Below are positions 36,011 to 45,439 of a DNA stretch of 64,000 nucleotides, piece after piece (positions within the stretch are counted from its first letter, which is position 1; every line of letters starts with the position of its first letter). This DNA is from Pseudomonas fluorescens (GTDB taxonomy: Bacteria > Pseudomonadota > Gammaproteobacteria > Pseudomonadales > Pseudomonadaceae). The DNA lies in the NCBI RefSeq assembly GCF_002837185.1, contig NZ_KZ477995.1, positions 115,954 through 179,953 of the forward strand, read 5' to 3'. The position numbers were made by a program, and so were the translations under genes. Under the pieces are notes generated by a model. The model searched no databases. It was not told the origin of the DNA and saw only the letters and a program-made list of their open reading frames with translations.

Positions 36011-36493
36011 ATGGATCAGCAGACAAGACAACCGTTGGAGCCACGCATGGAAGCCGGCAAGGCCCTGGTGATCGCAGGCGTCCAAGGGCGTTATTCGAAG
36101 GCCACCGTGGGGGATATTCCACGGCTATGGGAATTGTTCGATGACTGCGTCAAGGACATCAAGAAGCGCGTCGGCGGCGTGACGTATGGGGTTTGCCATA
36201 ATCCCAGGCATGGCGAATTCGACTACATGGCCGGTGTTGAAGTCCCGAGCAAAAGCGATGTGCCGAGCAATTTCCAGAGCATTGAAATTCCACCACTGAA
36301 CTATGCCGTCTTCCCTCATCACGGGCCGGTGCAAGCGCTTGAGCAAACCTACGAGCGCATCATGTTCGAGTGGCTGCCGCACTCGGGCTACAAGGTGATG
36401 GGGGCGGATTTCGAGCGCTACAGTGCGGATTTTGATGGAAGGAAGGGCACCGGGACGGTGGAGATTTGGCTACCGGTGGGCGAGAAGGGCTGA
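36011..36493 (+). CDS. GyrI-like / AraC effector-binding domain protein
   Basis: The 160-residue stand-alone domain resembles the GyrI-like small-molecule-binding fold: VIAGVQGRYSKATVGDIPRLWELF, then YGVCHNP, then PPLNYAVFPHHGPVQALEQTYERIMFEWLPHSGY, EIWLPV. Such domains bind hydrophobic or cationic ligands or inhibit gyrase. AAGAAGGAG lies upstream of the ATG at 36011. Long open frames reading in from the alaC region are shadows. Confidence 0.82.
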   Translation: MDQQTRQPLEPRMEAGKALVIAGVQGRYSKATVGDIPRLWELFDDCVKDIKKRVGGVTYGVCHNPRHGEFDYMAGVEVPSKSDVPSNFQSIEIPPLNYAVFPHHGPVQALEQTYERIMFEWLPHSGYKVMGADFERYSADFDGRKGTGTVEIWLPVGEKG

Positions 36494-36501
36494 AGCGGAT
36501 G

Positions 36502-36999
36502 TCAGTGGCGTATGAGCGGCAGACTCAATCTGCGCTCATACCCGATCCGCCCTTTGTACGCCTCACCGCTGTCCACCCAACCTGCCGCCAGATACAGCCT
36601 CATCGCCGCCTCATTGTCCGCATCCACCGACAATTCCAGCGCCTTGATCTGCGGCCACGCCTGTAGCGCGGCTTCGGGCAGTGCCTGCAGACAGGCCTTG
36701 CCGAAGCCGTGCCCTTGCTGGCGCCTGTCTACCTGCAATGCGTGCAATGTGGCGCTGTCCTCGTGGGCCCAATGGGGCAGGCACGGTGGGCGTTTGAGCA
36801 GCAGGAAGGCGACCGGCACGTCGCCGGCGAGGAGGGCGAAGCCTTTGATGCTGTCGGGGTTGGGATTGACCAGCAGGCTGTTCAGCGCGCAGTAGATATC
36901 ACCGGAGTAAGCCAGTTGCTCGGGATGCACGGTCAGGCCGTCCAGTTGCTGTTTTTGCACAACGTTCAGCATTTCGTAGGGGGCGAGGCGGGTTTGCAT
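36502..36999 (-). CDS. GNAT-family N-acetyltransferase
   Basis: The 165-residue protein has LHALQVDRRQQGHGFGKACLQAL (acetyl-CoA loop) and LELSVDADNEAAMRLYLAAGWVDSG (final strand and helix), typical of GNAT enzymes. The target is unknown. AGGA lies 10 bases before the ATG at 36999 but only one base before the ATG at 37008, which rules the longer form out. It converges on the GyrI-like gene. Confidence 0.85.
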   Translation of the reverse strand: MQTRLAPYEMLNVVQKQQLDGLTVHPEQLAYSGDIYCALNSLLVNPNPDSIKGFALLAGDVPVAFLLLKRPPCLPHWAHEDSATLHALQVDRRQQGHGFGKACLQALPEAALQAWPQIKALELSVDADNEAAMRLYLAAGWVDSGEAYKGRIGYERRLSLPLIRH

Positions 37000-37092
37000 G
37001 AGCGGCATATCCTGAAATCCTACGAAGGGGCGGGAATTCTACCTCATTCGCTTACGGCGCTTTTGCCTCTTGCATACGTCGGTCTTGATTGC

Positions 37093-37947
37093 TTACTCAA
37101 GCATCTTCGCCAGCAACCAACTCCCCGCCGGGCCCGGCGGTTGCTGCCGCGACCACATCGCGTCCACCGCCACCGAGCGCGGCCAACCGCGCACCTTGAG
37201 CTCGACCAACTGGTTGCCGCCGAAGCGCTCCACCAACCAGCGCGGTATGGGGGCCCAGCCAAAGCCCAGTTGCGCCATCTCCATCAGCATCAGGTAGCTC
37301 GGCGCCGACCACACGCGTTGGGCGCCACGGTTTTCGTCAGGGTTGATGATGCTTGCCAGGCGCAGCTCCCGATGCTGTTGCAGGGTGTGCGGATCAAGAC
37401 TGGGCAGGCTCGCCAGCGGGTGTTTGGGCGAGACGAACAAGGCGATTTCGGTGCGTTCTTCAACCGGCGAGCAACTGAGGTCAGGGGGATAAACCTCCTG
37501 CTGCTCGATAAACGCGATGTGCGCCCGGCCGCTTTGCACCAGGGCGATCAGGTCTTCGCACTCGGCGATCAGGCATTCCAACTCAAGGTCCGGGTAGCGT
37601 TGTTCAAAGGCGCTGAGGGCGACTTCGAAACGGTCGGACTGGTAGGTATCGGACATGGCGATACTCAGCTTCGGCTCCAGCCCCTGGGCCAATTGACTGG
37701 CCGCCAGTTCCAGTCGGCTGCTGGCCTCCAGCACCTGTTCGGCACGCTGCAACAGCACCTGGCCGGCGGGGGTCAGCGCCGGCTTGCGGCTGCTGCGATC
37801 GAACAACATCACATCCAGATCGATTTCCAGGCTTGCCACCGCTGCGCTGATGGTCGACTGGCTCTTGCCCAACTTGCGTGCGGCGGCGGAAAACGAACCC
37901 TGGGTGGCGGCCTGGACAAACGCCTGGAGCACTTCATGGGAGGCCAT
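37093..37947 (-). CDS. LysR-family regulator
   Basis: The 284-residue regulator has the LysR winged helix at the N-terminus (VLQAFVQAATQGSFSAAARKLGKSQSTISAAVASLE) and a two-lobed co-inducer domain. It is divergent from the PACE efflux gene with an 88-base gap, the arrangement seen for AceR-AceI, so control of that gene is likely by position. Confidence 0.88.
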   Translation of the reverse strand: MASHEVLQAFVQAATQGSFSAAARKLGKSQSTISAAVASLEIDLDVMLFDRSSRKPALTPAGQVLLQRAEQVLEASSRLELAASQLAQGLEPKLSIAMSDTYQSDRFEVALSAFEQRYPDLELECLIAECEDLIALVQSGRAHIAFIEQQEVYPPDLSCSPVEERTEIALFVSPKHPLASLPSLDPHTLQQHRELRLASIINPDENRGAQRVWSAPSYLMLMEMAQLGFGWAPIPRWLVERFGGNQLVELKVRGWPRSVAVDAMWSRQQPPGPAGSWLLAKMLE

Positions 37948-38035
37948 GACTATCGCCTTGATCGATGGTTATTGGTTATGAAGTATCGGCTCCACGCGTG
38001 ATCATGGCAACCATCGTCACTCAAGGAGCCGGGTC

Positions 38036-38473
38036 ATGAACCCTACCAAGTCGATTACTGAACGTGTTTGCCAGGCCATCGGTTTCGAAGCGCTGGCGTT
38101 GTTGATGTGCACGCCGTTGCTGGCGTGGATCATGGACAAGCCTGCGCTGGAGATGGGCATGGTCGCCCTGGCGATCAGCCTGATCGCGCTGACGTGGAAC
38201 ATCCTCTTCAACAGCCTGTTCGACCGCCTCAAGGCGCGTCTGCAACTGAGCAACAACGGCCGGACCCGCATAGTGCATGCGCTGCTGTTCGAGGGCGGGT
38301 TGATTATTGTGGTGGTGCCGTTGGTAGCCGGATGGCTGAATATCAGCCTGCTGCAGGCGTTCATGCTCGACATCGGCGTGCTGCTGTTCTTCCTGCCGTA
38401 CACCTATGTGTACCACTGGGCGTATGACGTGATTCGGGAACGAGTCACCCGCAAAACACCCATCGCCCTGTAG
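38036..38473 (+). CDS. PACE-family efflux transporter
   Basis: The 145-residue protein has four membrane helices arranged as two repeated transmembrane pairs (bacterial transmembrane pair domain), starting with SITERVCQAIGFEALALLMCTPLLAW and repeating with RIVHALLFEGGLIIVVVPLV. PACE proteins such as AceI export chlorhexidine and other biocides or short diamines by proton exchange. The N-terminal glutamate of the first helix (E17-A region), needed for proton coupling, is present. AAGGAG lies before the ATG. Confidence 0.88.
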   Translation: MNPTKSITERVCQAIGFEALALLMCTPLLAWIMDKPALEMGMVALAISLIALTWNILFNSLFDRLKARLQLSNNGRTRIVHALLFEGGLIIVVVPLVAGWLNISLLQAFMLDIGVLLFFLPYTYVYHWAYDVIRERVTRKTPIAL

Positions 38474-38484
38474 CCGTCAGCCGC

Positions 38485-39246
38485 TTACAGAAACATGCCG
38501 CCCGAGGCCTCAATCCGCTGGCCGGTGATCCATTGGCCGCCATCGGCCAGCAGCAGCGCGATGGCCCCGCCAATGTCGTCGGGCAGACCGGCGCGGCCCA
38601 GGGCGGTGTTGTTGGCGACCATGGCATTGAGGTTGGCGTTGTCGCGTACCGCACCGCCGCCGAAGTCGGTTTCAATCGCGCCAGGGGCGAGGATATTTAC
38701 GCTGATGCCACGCGCGCCGAGCTCCTTGGCCTGGTAGCGGGTCAGCACTTCCATCGCGCCTTTCATCGCCGCGTAGGCCGCGTAGCCCGGCAGGCTGAAG
38801 CGCGCCAGGCCGCTGGACACATTGAGAATGCGACCACCGTCGCGAATCAACGGCAACAGCTTCTGTGTCAGAAAAAAGGGCCCTTTGAATTGGATAGCGA
38901 CCAGTTGGTCGAACTGGGCTTCGGTGGTTTCGGCAAAGCTTGCGTGAATGCCGATACCGGCGTTGTTGACCAGAAAATCAAAGTGATCCTGTGCGAACAC
39001 ATCCTTGAGCGCGTCAGTCACTTGATCGGCGAAACCTTCGAACGTTGCGCTCTGGCTGACATCCAGTTGCACCATCGCCGCACGGCCGCCCAGTTGTTCG
39101 ATTTGCGCCACTAACGCCTGCGCCTCATCGGCCTTGCTGTGGTAAGTGCCGAGGATATCGACGCCCTGGGCGGCTAGGTGCAGTGCAGCGCTTTTGCCCA
39201 AGCCGCGGCTGGCGCCGGTGATCAGTGCGATTTTACGTGGGGTCAT
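38485..39246 (-). CDS. Short-chain dehydrogenase/reductase
   Basis: The 253-residue classical SDR has the NAD(P) motif TGASRGLGKSAALHL (10-24), NNAG near residue 95, the catalytic Ser and Y-x3-K region (SSGLARFSLPGYAAYAAMKGA) and the C-terminal ITGQRIEASGGMF. The catalytic tyrosine is in YAAMK. Substrate unknown. It is divergent from the LysR gene at 39352, which probably controls it. Confidence 0.9.
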   Translation of the reverse strand: MTPRKIALITGASRGLGKSAALHLAAQGVDILGTYHSKADEAQALVAQIEQLGGRAAMVQLDVSQSATFEGFADQVTDALKDVFAQDHFDFLVNNAGIGIHASFAETTEAQFDQLVAIQFKGPFFLTQKLLPLIRDGGRILNVSSGLARFSLPGYAAYAAMKGAMEVLTRYQAKELGARGISVNILAPGAIETDFGGGAVRDNANLNAMVANNTALGRAGLPDDIGGAIALLLADGGQWITGQRIEASGGMFL

Positions 39247-39351
39247 GGTGCAGTCCTCTTGAGTGATGGTGGGACTGAGTGTATTTGTCCGCCCATAACG
39301 TGATAAACAACGCTGTACCGGAATCACTGGTCGGACATGGCGAACAATCCC

Positions 39352-40248
39352 ATGAATAAACTTGAGCTGCTGCGCACTTTTGTGCGCGTGACCGAACTGT
39401 CGAGCTTTACCCAGGCCGGTGAAAGCCTCGGCCTGCCGCGCTCCACCGTGTCCGAACAGGTACGCGCCCTGGAAGAACTGCTCGGTGCACGCCTGTTGCA
39501 ACGCACCACGCGCAAGGTGCAGGCCACCCAGGACGGCCAGGTGTTGTATGAGCGCAGCAAGGATTTGCTGGCGCACATGGAGGAACTGGAGGGCCTGTTT
39601 CGACAGGACGAAACCCAGTTGGCCGGGCGCATACGGGTGGACATGCCCAACGTGATAGCGCGCACGCTGATCGTGCCCAACCTGCCCCCGTTCATGGAAC
39701 GCCACCCCCTGATCGAGATGCAAATCGGCAGCTCGGACCGCCAGGTGGACCTGATCGCCGAAGGCTTCGATTGCGTGGTGCGCGTGGGGGCCCAGCCCGA
39801 CCAGAGCGTGGTGGCGCGGCGGGTGTGCAGCATGGCGATGGTCAACTGTGTGAGCGCAGGGTATGTGCAGCGCTACGGCATTCCGCACACCCTGGCTGAC
39901 CTGCAACATCATCGGCTGGTGCATTACGTACGGCCGCTGGGCGCACGGTCAACGGGGTTCGAGTACCTGCAAGGCAACAAGGTGCAGCGGTTGCCGATGG
40001 CCGGGCGGGTGACCGTCAACAGCACCGATGCGTACCAGGCGGCGTGCCTGGGCGGCTTTGGCATTATTCAAGTGCCACGGCTCGGCATTCGCGACTTGCT
40101 GGCCAGTGGTGAATTGGTCGCGGTGCTGGCTGATTACCCGGCGCCGCCGCTGGACGTGTCGTTGCTCTACGCCGGCCAGCGGCATTTGCCGTTGCGCGTG
40201 CGGGTGTTCATGGAATGGTTGGCCGCCACCCTGCAAGCCCATCTTTGA
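39352..40248 (+). CDS. LysR-family regulator (SDR-linked)
   Basis: The 298-residue regulator starts MNKLELLRTFVRVTELSSFTQAGESLGLPRSTVSEQV, a standard LysR winged helix, and has a co-inducer domain with ITVNSTDAYQAACL-like ligand loop near residue 220. The ATG at 39352 is the usual family start; ATG at 39337 would add five residues, and neither has a clear ribosome binding site. It faces away from the SDR gene, 105 bases apart. Confidence 0.88.
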   Translation: MNKLELLRTFVRVTELSSFTQAGESLGLPRSTVSEQVRALEELLGARLLQRTTRKVQATQDGQVLYERSKDLLAHMEELEGLFRQDETQLAGRIRVDMPNVIARTLIVPNLPPFMERHPLIEMQIGSSDRQVDLIAEGFDCVVRVGAQPDQSVVARRVCSMAMVNCVSAGYVQRYGIPHTLADLQHHRLVHYVRPLGARSTGFEYLQGNKVQRLPMAGRVTVNSTDAYQAACLGGFGIIQVPRLGIRDLLASGELVAVLADYPAPPLDVSLLYAGQRHLPLRVRVFMEWLAATLQAHL

Positions 40249-40280
40249 CTTGCGCCGCCAACCACTAATAACGCTTTTTG

Positions 40281-40392
40281 CAGGAGCGAGGGGGGCGCCT
40301 AGCTCTTGCTCGCGAAAAACTCACAGGCACCGCGCTCATTCAGAAAGCACGCGTTATCGTTGACGTTTTTCGCGAGCAAGCTCGCTCCTACA
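40281..40392. repeat. REPIN of the second class, with an insertion in one REP
   Basis: The left REP reads GGAGCGAGGGGGGCGCCTAG and CTCTTGCTCGCGA, so extra bases (GGGGGCGCCTAGC) interrupt the palindrome; the right REP is intact. The spacer is the reverse complement of that at 25467-25562, showing the two elements share an origin. Confidence 0.85.
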
Positions 40393-40408
40393 TTCGATTG
40401 AGGGAGGG

Positions 40409-42013
40409 TCAGAACAGTTGGGTGAACAGCCAGTAAAGGCTGCCCGACAACACAATCGCCGCCGGCAACGTCAAGACCCAGGCCATCAACAAATTGCGGA
40501 TGGTGCGCATCTGCAAGCCGCCACCGTTGGCCACCATGGTCCCGGCCACACCCGATGACAACACATGAGTGGTCGATACCGGCAGACCGAACATGTCCGC
40601 CGCGCCAATGGTCAGCATCGCCACGGTCTCGGCCGAGGCGCCCTGGGCGTACGTCAGGTGGGTCTTGCCGATCTTCTCGCCCACCGTCACCACGATGCGC
40701 TTCCAGCCGACCATGGTGCCGAGCCCCAGGGCGATGGCCACTGCGATCTTGACCCACAGCGGGATAAAGCGCGTGGCGCTGTCGATCTGTTGCTTGAACA
40801 GCTGCAGTTTGCCCTGGGTGTCGGCGTCGAAATCGCCGACTTTGCCCTTGTCCATCAGGCGGATGGTTTCGCTGGTCAGGTACATGTCGTTACGCACGTT
40901 GCCCACCGCTTCAGCCGGTACTGCGGCCAGGGAGCCATAGCCTTTGACTTCGGCGCCGATGTGCCCGGTGATGGCGGCGAGCGCGGGCACCAGTTCCGGC
41001 GTGGCCTGCTGGGTGCGCACATAGGTCGACAAGGTTGCACGGGAATCGGCGGGTGCCGGCTGCGGTGTTGTTTTTACCAACGCAGCCTGGGTAACTTCGG
41101 CGACCGCCGCGAATTGCAGCGACTGGTCGGCGGGCATGGTGCGGTTCAGGGCGTAGGCCATCGGCAGGGTGCCCACCAGGATCAGCATGATCAGGCCCAT
41201 GCCTTTTTGCCCATCGTTGGAGCCGTGGGCGAACGACACACCGGTGCAGGTGACGATCAGCATGCCGCGAATCCACCACGGCGGCGGGGTGTCGCCCTTG
41301 GGCGCTTTGTACAGCGAGCGATTCTTCACAAAGGCGCGCAGCGCCAGCAACAGCAAGGCGGCAAACGCAAAGCCGATCAGCGGCGACAACAGCAGCGCGT
41401 AACCGATCTTGGCCGCCTGGCTCCAATCCACTCCACTGGTGCCATCGCGACCATGCATCAACGCATTCGCCACGCCGACGCCAATGATCGAGCCGATCAG
41501 TGTGTGGGACGACGACGCCGGCAAACCCAGCCACCAGGTGCCGAGGTTCCACAGGATCGCGGCGATCAGCAGGGCGAAAATCATCGCGAAGCCGGCCGAT
41601 GAGCCCACCTGCAGGATCAGCTCCACCGGCAGCAGGGCGATGATGCCGAACGCCACCGCGCCGCTGGATAGCAGCACGCCGAGAAAATTGAAAAAGCCCG
41701 ACCACACCACCGCAAAATGCGGCGGCAGCGAGTTGGTATAGATCACCGTGGCCACCGCATTGGCGGTGTCGTGAAAGCCATTGACGAACTCAAAGCCCAG
41801 GGCGATCAGCAGCGCCACGCCGAGCAGCAGGAATGGGGTCCAGGTGGTGAGCTGAGCGCCCATTTCGTGCATGTCATGCATCAGGCTGTAGGCGGTGAAC
41901 AGCAGTCCCATGGCGAGCACGGCGAAGAACATGATCACCGTGACCAGGCCGGGCTTGGTGTCCAGGCGCGGTGTTGGGGCAGAGGGTGAGGCAGTCAGGG
42001 AAGGGGTGGCCAT
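40409..42013 (-). CDS. Inorganic phosphate transporter, Pit family
   Basis: The 534-residue inner-membrane protein has the duplicated PHO4/Pit signature: GFEFVNGFHDTANAVATVIYTNSLPP in the first half and FGLPVSTTHVLSSGVAGTM in the second, with SFAHGSNDGQKGMGLIML between. About ten membrane spans and a central hydrophilic stretch (about residues 290-410) are visible. It likely imports metal-phosphate by proton symport. A Pit-associated PhoU-like partner gene is not adjacent. Confidence 0.92.
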   Translation of the reverse strand: MATPSLTASPSAPTPRLDTKPGLVTVIMFFAVLAMGLLFTAYSLMHDMHEMGAQLTTWTPFLLLGVALLIALGFEFVNGFHDTANAVATVIYTNSLPPHFAVVWSGFFNFLGVLLSSGAVAFGIIALLPVELILQVGSSAGFAMIFALLIAAILWNLGTWWLGLPASSSHTLIGSIIGVGVANALMHGRDGTSGVDWSQAAKIGYALLLSPLIGFAFAALLLLALRAFVKNRSLYKAPKGDTPPPWWIRGMLIVTCTGVSFAHGSNDGQKGMGLIMLILVGTLPMAYALNRTMPADQSLQFAAVAEVTQAALVKTTPQPAPADSRATLSTYVRTQQATPELVPALAAITGHIGAEVKGYGSLAAVPAEAVGNVRNDMYLTSETIRLMDKGKVGDFDADTQGKLQLFKQQIDSATRFIPLWVKIAVAIALGLGTMVGWKRIVVTVGEKIGKTHLTYAQGASAETVAMLTIGAADMFGLPVSTTHVLSSGVAGTMVANGGGLQMRTIRNLLMAWVLTLPAAIVLSGSLYWLFTQLF

Positions 42014-42109
42014 GCCGGAGCATCCAGTGTGAGGAGGATGGCGTTCATGATCATTGCAAATTGTTACAGAGATGCTGCGACAGGTCAGTGTTTAGGTGGG
42101 GAGTGCCTG

Positions 42110-43138
42110 TCAGTTCATTAAATCCTTACGCTTTCTGAATGCCCAGCGCCCGGCAATCAGGGTGAAGGTCGCCACCAGCGCGACCAATATCCAAAAGCCT
42201 TCCGGGTCCTGTGACAGCGGCACCCCACCCACATTCATGCCGAAAAAGCCGGCGATGATGTTGATCGGCAGCGCCAGCACTGTCACCACCGTGAGGGTGA
42301 ACAGCGTGCGGTTGCTTTGCTCGTTGAGGTTGGCGGCGATCTCTTCCTGCAACAGCTTGATGCGCTCGCCCAGGGCCGTCAGGTCGTTGATGATCAGCGC
42401 GAACTCTTCAGTGGATTTGCGCAGCTCCTTCACGTCTTCCTTTTGCAGCCAGTGCGGCGGCCGGTTGAGCAGGCGCAACAGCGAGCCCGGTTCCAGTGCC
42501 AGCAGGCGTTGCAAACGCACCAGCACGCGGCGCGCGGCACCGAGTTCGGCGCGGTTGGTGGACAGGCGCGAGGACAGCAACTGGTCTTCGATATGATCGA
42601 CGCTGAGGCTGGTCTTGCGCACGATCTGCGTCAGCACTTCGCCCTGGTCGCGCAGCAAATGCACCAGCAACTCCAGCGGCGAGCGAAAACGTTCACCGGC
42701 CTTCACCGACGAGCGCAACTTATCCACCGAGTGCAGCGGTTGCAGGCGCGCACTGATCAGCAAGCGACTGCGCGCACACACCCACAACGTGGATATATCC
42801 GACGAAACCATGCTGCTGAAATTGAATACCACGTCGTTGACCACCGCCAGCAGGGCCGAATCGACATGCTCGATGCGCGTGGAGCGCGAGCCCTCGTGCA
42901 GCGCTTCGAAAAACTCCTCGGGCAGTTCCAGGTGCGCTTGCATCCAGCGCTCACAGGCGGCATGCGCCAGGTTCAGGTGCAGCCAGAGAAATGCCTGCGG
43001 GTCGCCGGGTTGTTGCAGCCACTGCAGCGCGGCAGCGGAGTCAATCTGCTGGCCTTTTTCGCCGGGGAGAAAGCGGAAACCGTAAAGCAGGCCAAACAGG
43101 TCGGGATCCTGATGGGCGTGGTCAATGCTGTGGTTCAT
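42110..43138 (-). CDS. zntB: Zinc transporter ZntB-type, CorA family
   Basis: The 342-residue protein has a large soluble N-terminal domain and two C-terminal membrane helices with the CorA-family GMN signature, here AGFFGMNVGGVPL near residue 295. The following loop and second helix (FWILVALVATFTLIAGRWAF) and the terminal basic tail fit ZntB, which moves Zn2+ with protons. The ATG at 43138 starts MNHSIDHAHQD; a start at 43150 would add four residues. Confidence 0.88.
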   Translation of the reverse strand: MNHSIDHAHQDPDLFGLLYGFRFLPGEKGQQIDSAAALQWLQQPGDPQAFLWLHLNLAHAACERWMQAHLELPEEFFEALHEGSRSTRIEHVDSALLAVVNDVVFNFSSMVSSDISTLWVCARSRLLISARLQPLHSVDKLRSSVKAGERFRSPLELLVHLLRDQGEVLTQIVRKTSLSVDHIEDQLLSSRLSTNRAELGAARRVLVRLQRLLALEPGSLLRLLNRPPHWLQKEDVKELRKSTEEFALIINDLTALGERIKLLQEEIAANLNEQSNRTLFTLTVVTVLALPINIIAGFFGMNVGGVPLSQDPEGFWILVALVATFTLIAGRWAFRKRKDLMN

Positions 43139-43241
43139 GGGGGCTCGCACAGAAAGCGCCTGTAGGATATTTCACAGGTTCGCATGCTCGAATCATTGCA
43201 AGGCGTGATGACGATTATGTGACAGCACGGCGCGCGCCCAT

Positions 43242-43277
43242 AAAAAACGCGCCACCCGAAGGTGGCGCGTTTTTTTG
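43242..43277. terminator. Bidirectional intrinsic terminator (PepSY gene)
   Basis: AAAAAACGCGCCACC - CGAA - GGTGGCGCGTTTTTTT is a perfect stem with a four-base loop and A/T tracts on both sides. It ends the minus-strand PepSY gene. Confidence 0.92.
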
Positions 43278-43286
43278 GGATTGAAC

Positions 43287-43595
43287 TCAGGTATCGAGTT
43301 TGTCTTCCAGCACAGCGCCGGTTTTGGCGTCGAGCTTGACTTCGTATTTCTTGCCGGCGGTGTCGGTCAGGTCAACTTCATAAACGAGTACGCCGCTGTT
43401 GTTGTGGTCCAACTCGGTGTCGTTGATCGTTGCGCCAGCATGTTTGGCGACGGCCGCAGCGTTGAGTTTTTCGAATGGCATCACGGCACCGGACTTGAGC
43501 AGGCCTTCAATCTGATCCGGACGAACATCCGCCTGGGCCAGGCCGGCAGTCAGCGTCAGGGCGGTGGCGGCGAACAGAGCGGTCAAGGTTTTCAT
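43287..43595 (-). CDS. Periplasmic PepSY-domain protein
   Basis: The 102-residue protein has a signal peptide (MKTLTALFAATALTLTAGLAQA, cleaved near residue 22) and one PepSY unit ending YEVDLTDTAGKKYEVKLDAKTGAVL, the usual C-terminal strand pair. PepSY proteins act as inhibitors or envelope sensors. The ATG at 43595 begins the signal peptide; the in-frame extension from 43649 is not credible. Confidence 0.88.
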   Translation of the reverse strand: MKTLTALFAATALTLTAGLAQADVRPDQIEGLLKSGAVMPFEKLNAAAVAKHAGATINDTELDHNNSGVLVYEVDLTDTAGKKYEVKLDAKTGAVLEDKLDT

Positions 43596-43686
43596 GGTGT
43601 GTGTCCTTCTGGTTGAGCTGTTTAAGTGGCGCCAGATTAACCGGCGCAACTTAACTCATCCTTAATGGCTCACTGACACCAACGCC

Positions 43687-44838
43687 TCAGTATTTATGAT
43701 CGCTCAGCAGGTCCTGCACGCTGGACGACGGCCAGCGCTTGTAGAACTTCAACAGTTCGGCCGCCCGGTTGGTGAAGATGCCATCGACACCGGCCTTCAT
43801 CACTTTGTCGAAATCAACCGGCTCATCCACGGTGTACACATGCACCAACAGGCCCTTGTCGTGGGTCAGCTTGTTCATCTCAGGCTTGACCAGGTCGGTG
43901 TAGCTCTGGTCGCCATGGTCGGTCAGTTCAGCCGACGGGCCGGTGCCGATGGCGCCGAGGCTTTTGGCCTGGTCGACCCATTTTTCGAACTCGGCCGCGT
44001 CTTTCGGTTCCTGCTTGGCGTAATAGGCAGCTTTGGTCGCTTCACCGGACTCGGCGAAGGTCACTTTGGATTTGGGTTCAATGCTGCCTTCACCGACCCA
44101 CAACAGCAGGATCTTCGGCGTGTTGGGCATTTCTTTCTGCAGTTCTTTCAGGCTGGCCACCTCGAAGGTTTGCAGCACCACACGGCCCTTGCCCTGGCCG
44201 ACACCGGTGTTGCTCTTGCCCAGCTTGGAGCCGGCAGAGCTCAACCAGCCCTTGTCCAGCAACTTGTTTTTCAGGTCGGCCTCGATGCCCGGGAATTGCT
44301 TGGGCTCCTTGGTCTCGATGTACAGGCCGGGCTTATGTTGCGGATTGCCTTCGGCGATCTTGATGATGTCATCCAGGCTCTGGATTTTCAGGCCGACGAA
44401 ACCTGGGCGTGCACGGTCCGGGTAGGCGGCGTTGAACCAGCTGCCGGCGTCCAGGCTTTGCAGTTCTTTCCAGGTGAATTCGTTGGCTGGCGCGTCTTTA
44501 CGCTCGGGGAACTTGGTCGCCACGTCGGTGGTGCGTTGCAGGTTGTTGTCGTGCAGGGCGAACAATACGCCGTCCTTGCTGCGCTGCAGGTCCAGTTCCA
44601 GGTAGTCGGCGCCCAGGTCGCGCGCGACCTTGTAAGCGGCGGCGGTGGACTCGGGGGCGTCATAGGACGCGCCGCGGTGGGCGATCACGGCAGGGTAGGG
44701 GATGCCTTCGTTTGTTGCCAGTTCAGCCGGGCTGATCGGGTCGGCAGCCTGTGCGGGAGCAAGGCCGAGCATCAGCGCCAGCAGCACGGCACTCCCTATC
44801 GTGGTGCGCACCGGGCCGTTGGTTAACGTGACAGGCAT
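43687..44838 (-). CDS. glpQ: Periplasmic glycerophosphodiester phosphodiesterase
   Basis: The 383-residue GlpQ hydrolyses glycerophosphodiesters to glycerol 3-phosphate and an alcohol. A signal peptide ends at APAQA near residue 32. The catalytic motif IAHRGASYDAPESTAAAY and the metal ligands in YLELDLQRSKDGVLFALHD are clear, and VYTVDEPVDFDKVMKAGVDGIFTN closes the TIM barrel. AAAGGA lies before the ATG at 44838. No phosphate-box repeat was noticed upstream. Confidence 0.92.
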   Translation of the reverse strand: MPVTLTNGPVRTTIGSAVLLALMLGLAPAQAADPISPAELATNEGIPYPAVIAHRGASYDAPESTAAAYKVARDLGADYLELDLQRSKDGVLFALHDNNLQRTTDVATKFPERKDAPANEFTWKELQSLDAGSWFNAAYPDRARPGFVGLKIQSLDDIIKIAEGNPQHKPGLYIETKEPKQFPGIEADLKNKLLDKGWLSSAGSKLGKSNTGVGQGKGRVVLQTFEVASLKELQKEMPNTPKILLLWVGEGSIEPKSKVTFAESGEATKAAYYAKQEPKDAAEFEKWVDQAKSLGAIGTGPSAELTDHGDQSYTDLVKPEMNKLTHDKGLLVHVYTVDEPVDFDKVMKAGVDGIFTNRAAELLKFYKRWPSSSVQDLLSDHKY

Positions 44839-45070
44839 ATGCGAAGTCCTTTCGTGGAGGTAGCTTTGAGAAGGTGTCCTTTTTAACAATTGATTGCGAA
44901 AGGCGCTATCACCAAACCGACATTAACGTGCGCACGCGCCAATTTTGTGGGTTTTTCTGCGATGTATTGCAGTACTCTTAGCCACAGCTGCCCCGTCAGA
45001 GGGCGGTATTTTTTGCCACGCGTGTAAACCATCTTTCCAGTCCCTGTGGGACTTTTCAGTGAGGTTTACC

Positions 45071-45394
45071 ATGCGCATCACTTCCGAGCTTATCTGCCAG
45101 GCCGCCGACCAACTCCACGGTTTTGTCGGCCTGAATCGCAAGACGGGTCAGTACATCGTGCGTTTCAGCGAAGATGCCTTCGGCATGGACGTGGCCGATG
45201 ACGGCATCATTCCCACCGCCGAGTTCGTCTGGGTACCGGCTGCCGACCACACCATGATCCTGTCGCGCGCACGCATTCAATTACTGCTGGAGCAGAATAT
45301 CGACGATCGGCTCAACATCAGCGAACCGTTGCGGGTGTACATGCGCCGGGCCGAGATCCCGCAGATCAGTGCGTTGCGTAGCCTGGTCAGCTAG
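45071..45394 (+). CDS. Conserved hypothetical protein
   Basis: The 107-residue soluble product (MRITSELICQAADQLHGFVGLN, then RFSEDAFGMDVADDGIIPTAEFVWVP) has no domain I recognise. GTGAGG precedes the ATG; the upstream 45 in-frame codons are not credible as coding. Conservation of this gene type in pseudomonads is my impression, not tested. Confidence 0.7.
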   Translation: MRITSELICQAADQLHGFVGLNRKTGQYIVRFSEDAFGMDVADDGIIPTAEFVWVPAADHTMILSRARIQLLLEQNIDDRLNISEPLRVYMRRAEIPQISALRSLVS

Positions 45395-45439
45395 GCCTGC
45401 ACCTGTGTGAAGGTCAACCTGTGGGGGCGGGCCGAAGGT

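Noticed and set aside
39247..39924. Upstream extension of the SDR frame through the LysR gene
   Set aside because: It is antisense to LysR; the SDR starts at the ATG at 39246, directly before its Rossmann motif.
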